The position numbers were made by a program, and so were the translations under genes. Positions 1 through 7,685 of a stretch of 64,000 nt of DNA are shown here, in pieces. A model generated the notes under the pieces. It searched no databases, had not been told where the DNA came from, and saw nothing but the letters and a program-made list of their open reading frames with translations. Positions within the stretch are counted from its first letter, which is position 1; each line of letters starts with the position of its first letter. Origin of the DNA: Marisediminitalea alba (GTDB lineage Bacteria > Pseudomonadota > Gammaproteobacteria > Enterobacterales > Alteromonadaceae); contig NZ_PVNP01000206.1 of the NCBI RefSeq assembly GCF_002993365.1, forward strand, positions 1 to 64,000, in the 5' to 3' direction.

Positions 1-237
1 TCACTGGTTGCTATCTTATTGGGTATGGTAGTCGTCTCTTCGAATAAACATCGGCGCTTCCAAGCTAATACCGACACCAGAAGCGTGCTGTCATTCCACT
101 ATCTCGGTCTGAGAGCTATTGCTTGCCGAATAAGATTCACTATGCGACAGTGGAAAGCTGCACTCAAATGGTACAGCTCCATAGTTGACGCTGCCTGGGC
201 CGCAGGCACATGAAATTAAATTCGTGGGGATCCCTCA
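1..237. other. Left-edge region with no supportable gene
   Basis: No coding sequence is supported here. A 64-codon open frame on the plus strand (19-213) has no ribosome binding site and no family I recognise. It lies beside the repeat at 238-313, so it may be a decayed remnant of a mobile or repeat-associated gene, but nothing in the sequence proves that. Confidence 0.4.
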
Positions 238-313
238 GGGTCAGAGTTAATTAATTCCTAACAAATTAATTAACTCTGACCCCTTTATTTAATTAACTCT
301 GACCCCTTTATTG
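238..313. repeat. Perfect 19-bp inverted repeat plus 23-bp direct repeat, REP-like
   Basis: Arms at 238-256 (GGGTCAGAGTTAATTAATT) and 264-282 are perfect reverse complements around a 7-nt loop. The right arm continues into CCCTTTATT, and the 23-nt stretch 268-290 is repeated at 291-313. The last copy runs through the stop codon of the diguanylate cyclase (308-310). The hairpin could end transcription of that minus-strand gene. The GGGTCAGAGT/ACTCTGACCC motif resembles palindromes that accompany Y1-type REP-associated transposases in gammaproteobacteria; that link is from memory, and no transposase gene is visible here. Confidence 0.75.
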
Positions 314-1987
314 CTCGTCTTCATCTGCATCATTCACCCAGCGATTGCGGCCAGTTCGCTTAGCCTTATAAAGGGCTTTATCGGCGGCTTCCACTGAGGG
401 GAGGGTGATCCTGCCATCCTGTTGCTGGCCAACAGAAATACCAATGCTTACGGTAACGTGGTCGGCAACGCCGCTAAAGTCGTGAGGAATTTGCGCATTT
501 TTAAACGCATCCAGAATATTCCGGGCTACCGTTATCGCCCCTTGTTCGTTGGTATCGGGTAACAGTACGGCAAATTCTTCACCACCGTAGCGGGCTAAAA
601 TATCGGTTTTACGGGGCATCTGTTGCTTGATCAGCGAGGCCACCTGCTTTAAACACACGTCGCCCTGACTGTGACCATAGTTATCGTTGTATTGTTTAAA
701 ATAATCCACATCAATCAGTAATACGGTTAGCGGCCAGCGTTGTCGGCTAGCCACATTGAGCGCCTGGGAGTAGTAGTCGTCGAAGGCACGGCGGTTAGCG
801 ATACCAGTGAGCGCATCGCGCAGACTCATTTCTTCCAGGGTATTCTTTTGTAATTCGATAGTAGTGGCAAACCGTTCAAAGCTCTGGGCCAGTTCTGTAA
901 TTTCGTCTTTGCCGCTCACGGTGATGAGGTGTCCCTCCCCGGTGGAGCGTTGTTGTACCTGCTTGTTAAGGGTCTTTAAGCGATTCACTACTACCCGCTG
1001 GATAAATACGGCAAATCCAATGTAAGCAAACAGTACAATAATAAACAGCAGGCTGGCCTGCTTTACCTGTTGCTCAACCAGTCGGGAAGTTTTCGCCGCC
1101 TGGCCTAGTACAGCCTGGTTTAGCTGATGAGATTCAAACTCATTTAAGCGGGCGTAATCGGCAATCAGGTTACGTACAAAGTTACTTCTGCCCTGCACCC
1201 GGCCAAGGATCTTTAATTGCAACTGACGCTGCGCAATCAAGCCAGAATTAGGATGTAACACGGTTTCAGATAATGCCGCGATGGCCAGTTGTGCACTTTG
1301 TTGTTGGTCTGCCGGCAGCGTATCGGCAAGTTCAGACAGGGAGATAAACAAGTGATCCAGATTGCTCTGACGTAGCCGTATCTCGCTTAACTGGTCGAGG
1401 CTGGTGAGTTCAGCAGAGAGCAGCATGATACGGGAAAACAATAAAGACCAGGACGTGCTGGCAGTTGTTGGGTTGCTGGCAATCAGGTCCGTATCGATCT
1501 GGCGTTGCAGAGCGAAAAGTTTTGCCGTTAACCGATCGATTTTGTTATTGATGGCAATTCGCTTTTCTACTAACGCATTGAGTTCATCCAGTTCCCGTTC
1601 AACCGAACTCAGCTGAGACGTAATATGGTGGGTTTGCTCATGCTCCTGCGATAGTTTGTGTAAGCCGTCCAATTGTAGGGTGATGGCATTTTTAGCAATT
1701 CTACGCATGGCCTCTGAATTGGCCATGGATAATTGTTCTGTGCCGCTCAGTAACAGGTTCATCTGCGAATACAGTTTGCCCGATTGAATAACACCGGGCA
1801 GCGATTTATCCATCATTGAATTTAAAGACTGTTCGAACGAGGACAGTTTCGAATAGGTAGTATAAGCCAGGATCATAACCGCGATAATCAGCGTAACCAG
1901 ACTCAAATTAATGATCCCTGATAGCGAGTACAATCTCCTGAGCCTAAGGCGTTTGCTGACGGCCGGCCGTCCCTGCTGACTGGTCAT
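308..1987 (-). CDS. Membrane-bound diguanylate cyclase (GGDEF) with periplasmic helical sensor
   Basis: Makes cyclic di-GMP from two GTP. Order from the chosen start: basic N-terminus, membrane helix about 24-45, a roughly 265-residue periplasmic region rich in helices and coiled coil, second membrane helix about 312-332, HAMP-like linker about 333-379, GGDEF domain to the C-terminus. The active-site motif GGEEF is intact (about 468-472) and an RxxD inhibitory site (RKTD) sits five residues before it, so the enzyme looks active and product-inhibited. The ATG at 1987 is chosen because it starts one base after the upstream stop codon and has a GAGA eight bases away; an ATG at 2005 is possible. 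It is cotranscribed with the nucleotidase-like lipoprotein upstream, which suggests a shared signalling job. Confidence 0.93.
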   Translation of the reverse strand: MTSQQGRPAVSKRLRLRRLYSLSGIINLSLVTLIIAVMILAYTTYSKLSSFEQSLNSMMDKSLPGVIQSGKLYSQMNLLLSGTEQLSMANSEAMRRIAKNAITLQLDGLHKLSQEHEQTHHITSQLSSVERELDELNALVEKRIAINNKIDRLTAKLFALQRQIDTDLIASNPTTASTSWSLLFSRIMLLSAELTSLDQLSEIRLRQSNLDHLFISLSELADTLPADQQQSAQLAIAALSETVLHPNSGLIAQRQLQLKILGRVQGRSNFVRNLIADYARLNEFESHQLNQAVLGQAAKTSRLVEQQVKQASLLFIIVLFAYIGFAVFIQRVVVNRLKTLNKQVQQRSTGEGHLITVSGKDEITELAQSFERFATTIELQKNTLEEMSLRDALTGIANRRAFDDYYSQALNVASRQRWPLTVLLIDVDYFKQYNDNYGHSQGDVCLKQVASLIKQQMPRKTDILARYGGEEFAVLLPDTNEQGAITVARNILDAFKNAQIPHDFSGVADHVTVSIGISVGQQQDGRITLPSVEAADKALYKAKRTGRNRWVNDADEDEQ

Positions 1988-1988
1988 A

Positions 1989-3497
1989 TCAGCTGTCTCT
2001 GCCATTAACGAAGCTGACTCTGCCGGTTGCGGTGGCCGAAAGCGTTGACTGACGTCGTAAAACACTGATCACGATGTCGGCAATCAGTGGGGTAACCTGC
2101 TGACTAAAGGGGACTTCTGTTCCGCGTTTGAGACTGTCGTAACCGTCACCGCCATTTGCCAGATAATCGGAAGTGGCAAGCGAATAGATACGGCCGGATT
2201 CCATAGGCGAGCCATTAATAGTGAGCTCTTTCACACGATTGCCAGGCGCCGAAGAAAGCTGCACTTTAAACTGCATACCAGAGACATGTGGGAAACGGCC
2301 TGAAGCGTCTTCAACCCTGCTCACGCCGTTTTCCAGTGCTGACTTTAAATCAGCCCCGGTGATCCTCAGCACCCGGATATGATTTCGAAACGGCAGTTCG
2401 CTGGTAATATCCTTACGGGTTAACAGGTGCCCTTCACGATAGCTGCGCTCGCCACGGATAGCACCACCGTTGATGATTGCCACGTCGGTATGGCTGGCTT
2501 CCTTTAAGGCATCGCTCACCAGGTTTCCAAAGCCATTCTCACGGGTACGCACAGCTTCTCGCGAAGTGTCCATTTCGGTTGAGAGGCGGGCCACCTGTTC
2601 ACTAAGCAGCGCGGTAATTCGGTTATCGTAGGTGGCCACCTGTTCGGCAATCACCGGATCTTTCGGGTAGTCGCTGAGAGGGAGTTGTATCACTTCATAC
2701 TGAGCCTCGCCAGGATTGCCTTGTGGCCATTCAATGTTCACTTTCGCTGCGGCGGCTTCACTGGTAACGATGACATAGTTTGCCCGTGGCTTTTCATCAG
2801 GCGCCACCGGCTCAACATAGTAGGGATCGCTGCGCAGCACCAGATCGACTTGCGATTGGCCTAGTAGCTTATTAATAAAAGGCAATTCGTCTGAAATCAT
2901 TAGCACTACTAATTCTGCGCCGCGTTCACGCAGCGCGTTGGCACGGCTGATTATGGTGTCGTAGGGAGAGTTAATCTGCAGCCGGTGCATTAAGTACTCT
3001 TCTGAGGAGGCGCTGGCTATCACCGTAAGAATGCCAACCCTGACACCCCCTCTTTCAAGAACGATATCCTGCCAGGTACCTTCCAGCTCCCGCCGGGTGA
3101 TTGGATCGGTTACATTGCTTAACACTACCGGGAAAGCCGCCTCATAGGCGCGAAGCGTCAGCTCATCCTCAAAGTAACTAAACTCCCGCTTAGCGACGCC
3201 CATGGCATCCGGTTCGATGGTGTTGAGGATATCGATAATATGCGCACCGCGGTCGAAGGATGAAAGCATACTGGGGGCCAGGCTACCACCGCCAAATAAG
3301 AACAGACTGGGCTGTCGAGTGTTTCTGGTTTGCTTAACCAGAGTAGCCAGATTGGCGTAACTGCCATGCGGCGGATTAATGATCAGAGGCAGTTCAGCTG
3401 TATAGATCACGGTAAGCTGTTTAGACTGACACGCAGTAGCTATAAACAGTGAACTTACACACATCAAACCGAGAACAAGGGTATAGCAGCGAAACAC
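1989..3497 (-). CDS. 5'-nucleotidase/UshA-family lipoprotein with degenerate catalytic domain
   Basis: The fold matches UshA-type enzymes: an N-terminal metallophosphoesterase domain and a C-terminal 5'-nucleotidase domain. The C-terminal substrate domain keeps its hallmark motifs: NGGAIR (343-348), LPFRN (368-372), GGDGY (449-453). The N-terminal metal ligands are gone: the family's NDxH is TAEL (33-36), the GD motif is GG (69-70), GNHE is AKRE (102-105), and GHTH is RSDP (222-225). A phosphatase activity is therefore unlikely, while ligand binding may persist. An export signal ends at a possible lipidation Cys23 (ATAC, a weak lipobox). The start is GTG. It is the first gene of a tight pair with the diguanylate cyclase. 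Inference: a periplasmic binding subunit that tells the cyclase about nucleosides or nucleotides. Confidence 0.85.
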   Translation of the reverse strand: MFRCYTLVLGLMCVSSLFIATACQSKQLTVIYTAELPLIINPPHGSYANLATLVKQTRNTRQPSLFLFGGGSLAPSMLSSFDRGAHIIDILNTIEPDAMGVAKREFSYFEDELTLRAYEAAFPVVLSNVTDPITRRELEGTWQDIVLERGGVRVGILTVIASASSEEYLMHRLQINSPYDTIISRANALRERGAELVVLMISDELPFINKLLGQSQVDLVLRSDPYYVEPVAPDEKPRANYVIVTSEAAAAKVNIEWPQGNPGEAQYEVIQLPLSDYPKDPVIAEQVATYDNRITALLSEQVARLSTEMDTSREAVRTRENGFGNLVSDALKEASHTDVAIINGGAIRGERSYREGHLLTRKDITSELPFRNHIRVLRITGADLKSALENGVSRVEDASGRFPHVSGMQFKVQLSSAPGNRVKELTINGSPMESGRIYSLATSDYLANGGDGYDSLKRGTEVPFSQQVTPLIADIVISVLRRQSTLSATATGRVSFVNGRDS

Positions 3498-3643
3498 CTG
3501 GAGCTGACCTCTTTGGAGACTTCTTAACCGCTTTCTATCGTAACACTGATATTTTTATGCGGGGTAGCTAAAAAGCCATAAGGTATAAAAAATAATGCGT
3601 TCGCGGTACTATTGGGTATGGATTTATCACAGTTGATGGATAT

Positions 3644-4066
3644 ATGAGCAATATAATTGAGATCTCGTCGACACTGGCTGTTGCCGAAAGCGAAATAGAG
3701 CTGCAGGCCATTCGTGCTCAGGGCAGTGGCGGGCAGAACGTAAATAAGGTTAGCAGTGCTATTCATTTACGCTTTGATATCCACAATTCGTCCTTACCCG
3801 ATCCTATTAAGCATAAGCTGCTCAACTGTAACGACAGCCGGGTAAATTCCGACGGCGTAATGATTATTAAGGCGCAACAATTCAGAACCCAGGAGCAGAA
3901 TCGCGAGGATGCCATTGCCCGTTTAGTGGAATGGATTAAGGAAAACACCAAAGTACAGAAAAAGCGCCGTCCTACCCGGGTAAGCAGAGCCGTGAAGGCT
4001 CGCCGCAAAGATGCCAAGCAGACCAACAGCCAGCGTAAGCAACAGCGTCAGAAAGTTCGCTGGTGA
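3644..4066 (+). CDS. arfB: Alternative ribosome-rescue factor B (peptidyl-tRNA hydrolase)
   Basis: Releases peptides from ribosomes stalled on mRNAs without a stop codon. At 140 residues it equals the length of E. coli YaeJ. The catalytic GGQ lies at 29-31 within GSGGQNVNK, and the C-terminal third is strongly basic (KKRRPTRVSRAVKARRK), the tail that enters the empty mRNA channel. The gene is divergent from the nucleotidase-like operon and stands alone. Its last base is 32 bp from the convergent receptor-like gene. Confidence 0.95.
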   Translation: MSNIIEISSTLAVAESEIELQAIRAQGSGGQNVNKVSSAIHLRFDIHNSSLPDPIKHKLLNCNDSRVNSDGVMIIKAQQFRTQEQNREDAIARLVEWIKENTKVQKKRRPTRVSRAVKARRKDAKQTNSQRKQQRQKVRW

Positions 4067-4098
4067 TCCCGCCGTCTGTCGGATAACCTGGCAACGTC

Positions 4099-6519
4099 CT
4101 AAAATGTATAGCGTAAGCTCAATTTGGCTGTGGTACCGCTATAAAGGTTATTAACCACCCGCTTTTGCTCGCTGAGATAAGAACGGTCCGGGTAATTAAG
4201 AATATTATTCAGGCTGAATTTTGTGCTCAGGTGCTCACTGAAGCGCCAGCTGAAAGACTGGTTCCACGAAAGGACTTTCTCTCTGATAGTGTCCTGTTGG
4301 GCATCGGCGCCTACATCATCCAGCGCTTCACTCTGCCAGGCCAGGTTAGTGGTATATTGCCACTGGTTATTCTTTACCAGCAGGTTGAGCATCAGGCGGT
4401 GCTCAGCCCGCTCAGGCATGGCAATGGAGCGGTCAGCCAGATTGGCTTCAGTATCTGAGTAGGTGTAAGAGGCTGTGATATCAATCAGAGTCAGCCCGGT
4501 ATCGGTAAACTGCTGTGACCAGTAGGTTTGCACACCGCGGATAAAGCCGTCCTTGCCATTTTCCACCCGGGTAACATCGTACACAATGCCGTCGAGTTCT
4601 TCTGTAACCCTGGAGTCATAAAAGAAGTCTGCGATATTGTTGTAGTACACCCCGGCATAGAGTTTACCTACGTGGGTGTGAGTATATTCGAGTCCGGCAA
4701 ACCAGTTAATAATGGTGGTGGCCTCAAGATCCGGTGAGCCTTCCGTAATGGTGCGGGTGGGGGGATTAATGCGGCGGTAACGTACCGTATCAAAATACTG
4801 CGGGCGCATTAACTGCTCAAAATAATTAAATTTGAAACGGGTGGAAGCGGATAACTGGTAGCGCAACTCCAGTGAGGGTAGCAAATGCTGATAGCTGTTA
4901 CCGCCTTCTACAAATGCCGCATCAAAGTGGCTGAAGGTCTCTTCGATAGTGAGGCCGGCCACGTCGACGCTGGTGATCTGATCACCAAGATTAGCAATCC
5001 CGGCTTCTGTGGGCCCGCTCACTGCACCACGAGTGCTGGTTTTGGTTTTCTCGTAACGCAGACCAAAACGCCAGAACCAGGATGCCCGTTGCTGGTAAGC
5101 ATCGATATAGGCTGAACTTACTGTTTCCTCGCTGGTATAGATATCCTGAATAGACTCTAAAAAGGATTGGGCCGGGTTAAAGTTAAATTGTTCGTGATTA
5201 GCGGCGAGATAGGTTTCACCCAATAACAAGTCCATACCGGCAGGTATTGTGGTTCGGTCTTCCATAATCGCTACCGCCTGATTACTCCCCAGCACCTGAG
5301 TGAGGCTAAACCGGTTGTCAGTAGCGGTATAAACTGAGCGGTAATTGTCGTTATCGCGCTCTTTATTGCGCCAGGTGATGCCACTGCCAACCCACACTGG
5401 TCGTCCGGCAAACTTAAACTGCTGGCTCCAGTCGGTAACCAGAGCATAGTCGGTATCTGTTGTGGTAGTCAGTGTCGGCCGGTAGTTAGCAAACCAGGAC
5501 TGACTGGTATCAAATACGTCGGCATTGGTTACGGTGGTAGCTGGCAGATAAGGGCTATCAATAGAATAGTTAGCGGTCAGTCCCTGATCAACAAAATTCC
5601 AGGGCAGCCAGAGTCGCTCGTTGACCCAGCGGCTATAGTAGATGCCAGCTTCAAACGCGCTGGTATCGGTTTCGTAATTAACGCCCAGGCGATGACGATG
5701 AATATCCCTGGCGGTTTCCATTCTGTGAAAGTAACGGCGAATACGCGAGTCGGACACGCTGACATCGCTTAAGGTGGAGTCGTCATCACCGAGTTCGGCG
5801 CTATCAATGGTGCCGGCGCCAATTTGGTATTCCAGTCGGTTACGGGTGGCGATATCATCGTAGTTGGTCGACATGCCTTCATAGGTAAAATAGGTATGCT
5901 GTGAAAGCACGTAGTCAGCGCGCCACTGCATATTGGTGCTGGTGGTATCAAACTGGTCCTGGCTGTAGCGGGGGAAACCCAGTAATAAAGCCTGTTGTTC
6001 CGGTGCCTCAGGTGCATCTATAGATAGCCAGCGGGCCTCATAAAAATCGACTATTCGCTCCAGACTGTTTCGTTGGGCGTTAAACTGTAAGCGCCAGCGA
6101 TCGAAACTTTTGGCCAGCTTAATGCTGCCGCCAGGCGTATATTGCCGGGCCACGTCCTGATAACTAAGGTTGGCCTCAATTTCTGCATTATGGGCTGCGG
6201 CCCTGCCTTTTGATAAACGAAACTGACCACGAAAGTCCACGCCTTCCGCATCGGTCACCGCACTGAAGAAGCGCCCGGGAGTCTCGTTACCCTGATATTC
6301 AGAAGCAATGGGATTACGCTTGAGCAGGATTCGATCGCGTTCCCTGGCGCTTTGATTGGTCGCATCATCAGAGGGTCTTGCTACGGGCGTAGCTGTGGTT
6401 TGCGCAGACGTGGTGCCGGTAACCGACAACGCAGTCAGAATGACAGAGAGTAACGATAGTTTAAACGGTGTACCGACTGCCTTAAGGCCCCTAAGGCCTT
6501 TTCGGGTATCACTAGACAT
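4099..6519 (-). CDS. TonB-dependent-receptor-like outer membrane barrel lacking a plug domain
   Basis: Exported: basic N-terminus, hydrophobic core, then TSAQ as a likely cleavage site near residue 40. Aromatic-rich beta strands follow through the rest of the roughly 806 residues, ending in RYTF, the usual outer-membrane C-terminal phenylalanine. The second half carries the late-barrel pattern of TonB receptors (MRPQYF; GSPDLEATTIINWFAGLEY). What is missing is the plug: only about 45 residues separate the signal peptide from the first strand-like segment (GVDFRGQFRLS), where 120-150 are usual, and no TonB box is visible. The start is the ATG at 6519, preceded by GAAGGG with six bases between; the longer frame has no such site. 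Substrate unknown. Confidence 0.8.
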   Translation of the reverse strand: MSSDTRKGLRGLKAVGTPFKLSLLSVILTALSVTGTTSAQTTATPVARPSDDATNQSARERDRILLKRNPIASEYQGNETPGRFFSAVTDAEGVDFRGQFRLSKGRAAAHNAEIEANLSYQDVARQYTPGGSIKLAKSFDRWRLQFNAQRNSLERIVDFYEARWLSIDAPEAPEQQALLLGFPRYSQDQFDTTSTNMQWRADYVLSQHTYFTYEGMSTNYDDIATRNRLEYQIGAGTIDSAELGDDDSTLSDVSVSDSRIRRYFHRMETARDIHRHRLGVNYETDTSAFEAGIYYSRWVNERLWLPWNFVDQGLTANYSIDSPYLPATTVTNADVFDTSQSWFANYRPTLTTTTDTDYALVTDWSQQFKFAGRPVWVGSGITWRNKERDNDNYRSVYTATDNRFSLTQVLGSNQAVAIMEDRTTIPAGMDLLLGETYLAANHEQFNFNPAQSFLESIQDIYTSEETVSSAYIDAYQQRASWFWRFGLRYEKTKTSTRGAVSGPTEAGIANLGDQITSVDVAGLTIEETFSHFDAAFVEGGNSYQHLLPSLELRYQLSASTRFKFNYFEQLMRPQYFDTVRYRRINPPTRTITEGSPDLEATTIINWFAGLEYTHTHVGKLYAGVYYNNIADFFYDSRVTEELDGIVYDVTRVENGKDGFIRGVQTYWSQQFTDTGLTLIDITASYTYSDTEANLADRSIAMPERAEHRLMLNLLVKNNQWQYTTNLAWQSEALDDVGADAQQDTIREKVLSWNQSFSWRFSEHLSTKFSLNNILNYPDRSYLSEQKRVVNNLYSGTTAKLSLRYTF

Positions 6520-6905
6520 TAATTTCCCTTCAAAGAAGAACAACAATAAAAATAACGGTCGTTTTCAGGCAATAGGTACTTAATCAGTGGGCGAGCTGAG
6601 CCGAGTTATTTTGGTCTGCGCAGCCAATAACCAGTTCTGCTCTTTGTGGCAGATTATGTGTGTTGACGGACCGCATTGTTAGTATATTTTGCGTGCCCGC
6701 CACTGCACTGATTAGCGGCGTAACGGTAGCTATTTATCGGGTGAAAAACGAGCTTAATAAGATAAGCACACTGTGAATAACGTTCAATGGAGACGCACTT
6801 TGTGTAAATTATACGATTGGTTAAGAGTTTTGGACGTCCGGTGCAACATGCTGCTGGGTCAGGTTGTAAGCTGGCTAACATCAATTAGCCTCGGAAAATT
6901 ACACA
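6520..6905. other. Divergent intergenic region, plugless receptor / NTF2-like gene
   Basis: Promoters for both flanking genes must lie here. The receptor-like gene has its ribosome binding site at 6526-6531. I see no gene, no strong hairpin and no operator I can name. A 76-codon minus-strand frame (6654-6884) has no coding signal. Confidence 0.6.
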
Positions 6906-7502
6906 ATGCTATTTAGTTTTAAACCTTGTTTCGGCACGCCAAAGCTGATCATTACTCTGGCCCTGTTAGTGATGACTCTGAAACTGTTTACTCCGCACCA
7001 AGCACAGGCCTCGGTGGTGTTGGAAGAACCGCATTTTTGTGGCCCGTATCGAAGTGAAGCTGAAACCTTGCGAAACATTGTACCGGCTTTATATGAAGTA
7101 GTGTCTGGTGCGCCAGATGAGGAACGTAACTGGCCGCTGCTCCACGATCTGTTTGCACCCACAGCTACCATCACACCGTTGTTTCATCGCGATGGAATGC
7201 CGGATATTTCAGTACTGACCGCTAGTGAGTTTGTGGATCTCAATAAACTACTGTTTCAGGATGTGGGATTTTATGAAACCGAGACTCATAATCAAACTAT
7301 TCAGGTAGGACATATGGCAACGGTTATCAGTGCCTACGAATCCCGGGAAACGCCTGATAAACCGGTGTACTCAAGAGGAATTAATACTTTTCAGCTGGTC
7401 AACGACGGCCGGCGCTGGTGCGTGGTCTCGGTAACGTGGGACAGTAATAAAGGCGGTCACGATATCGCCGGGAGTATTGCTGAGGTGTTTGGTACGGAAT
7501 AG
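6906..7502 (+). CDS. Exported NTF2/SnoaL-like protein of unknown function
   Basis: A hydrophobic N-terminal segment (about 14-28) followed by AQA suggests export by a cleaved signal peptide near residue 35. The mature part has the features of a small NTF2-like cone domain: an early helical stretch (SEAETLRNIVPALYEVVSG), a mid-chain LFAPTATITPLF segment, and a C-terminal strand pair (NTFQLVNDGRRWCVVSVTWDS). Such proteins are often binding or lipoprotein-like domains without a conserved reaction, so no function is assigned. It is a monocistron between a divergent barrel gene and a convergent chemoreceptor, closed by palindromic repeats. Confidence 0.65.
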   Translation: MLFSFKPCFGTPKLIITLALLVMTLKLFTPHQAQASVVLEEPHFCGPYRSEAETLRNIVPALYEVVSGAPDEERNWPLLHDLFAPTATITPLFHRDGMPDISVLTASEFVDLNKLLFQDVGFYETETHNQTIQVGHMATVISAYESRETPDKPVYSRGINTFQLVNDGRRWCVVSVTWDSNKGGHDIAGSIAEVFGTE

Positions 7503-7517
7503 AGGCAATGGAAGAAG

Positions 7518-7665
7518 ATCCCGGATATTTTCTGCGAAAATTCCGGGAAGACATTGGGACCCCGGATAGCTTCTGCGAAGCTTCCGGGGTATAAAAACGC
7601 GAGAGCGGTTAGGTTAGCCGAATAATTCTGGAGATCCCGGATAACGCCTTTGGCATTTCCGGGAT
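7518..7665. repeat. Cluster of three palindromic repeats (CCCGGAT...TTCCGGG family)
   Basis: Three hairpins at 7518-7548, 7559-7590 and 7634-7665 share arms like ATCCCGGAT/TTCCGGGA with loops around TTCTGCGAA or CTTTGGC. They lie between two convergent genes (the NTF2-like gene and the chemoreceptor) and may serve as terminators for both. The outer arms match, in reverse orientation, the left palindrome of the compound repeats at 62584-63494. Confidence 0.8.
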
Positions 7666-7685
7666 GTAAAAACACTAAGGTGTTT

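Noticed and set aside
19-213. 64-codon plus-strand frame at the left edge
   Set aside because: No ribosome binding site, no recognised family and located beside a repeat.
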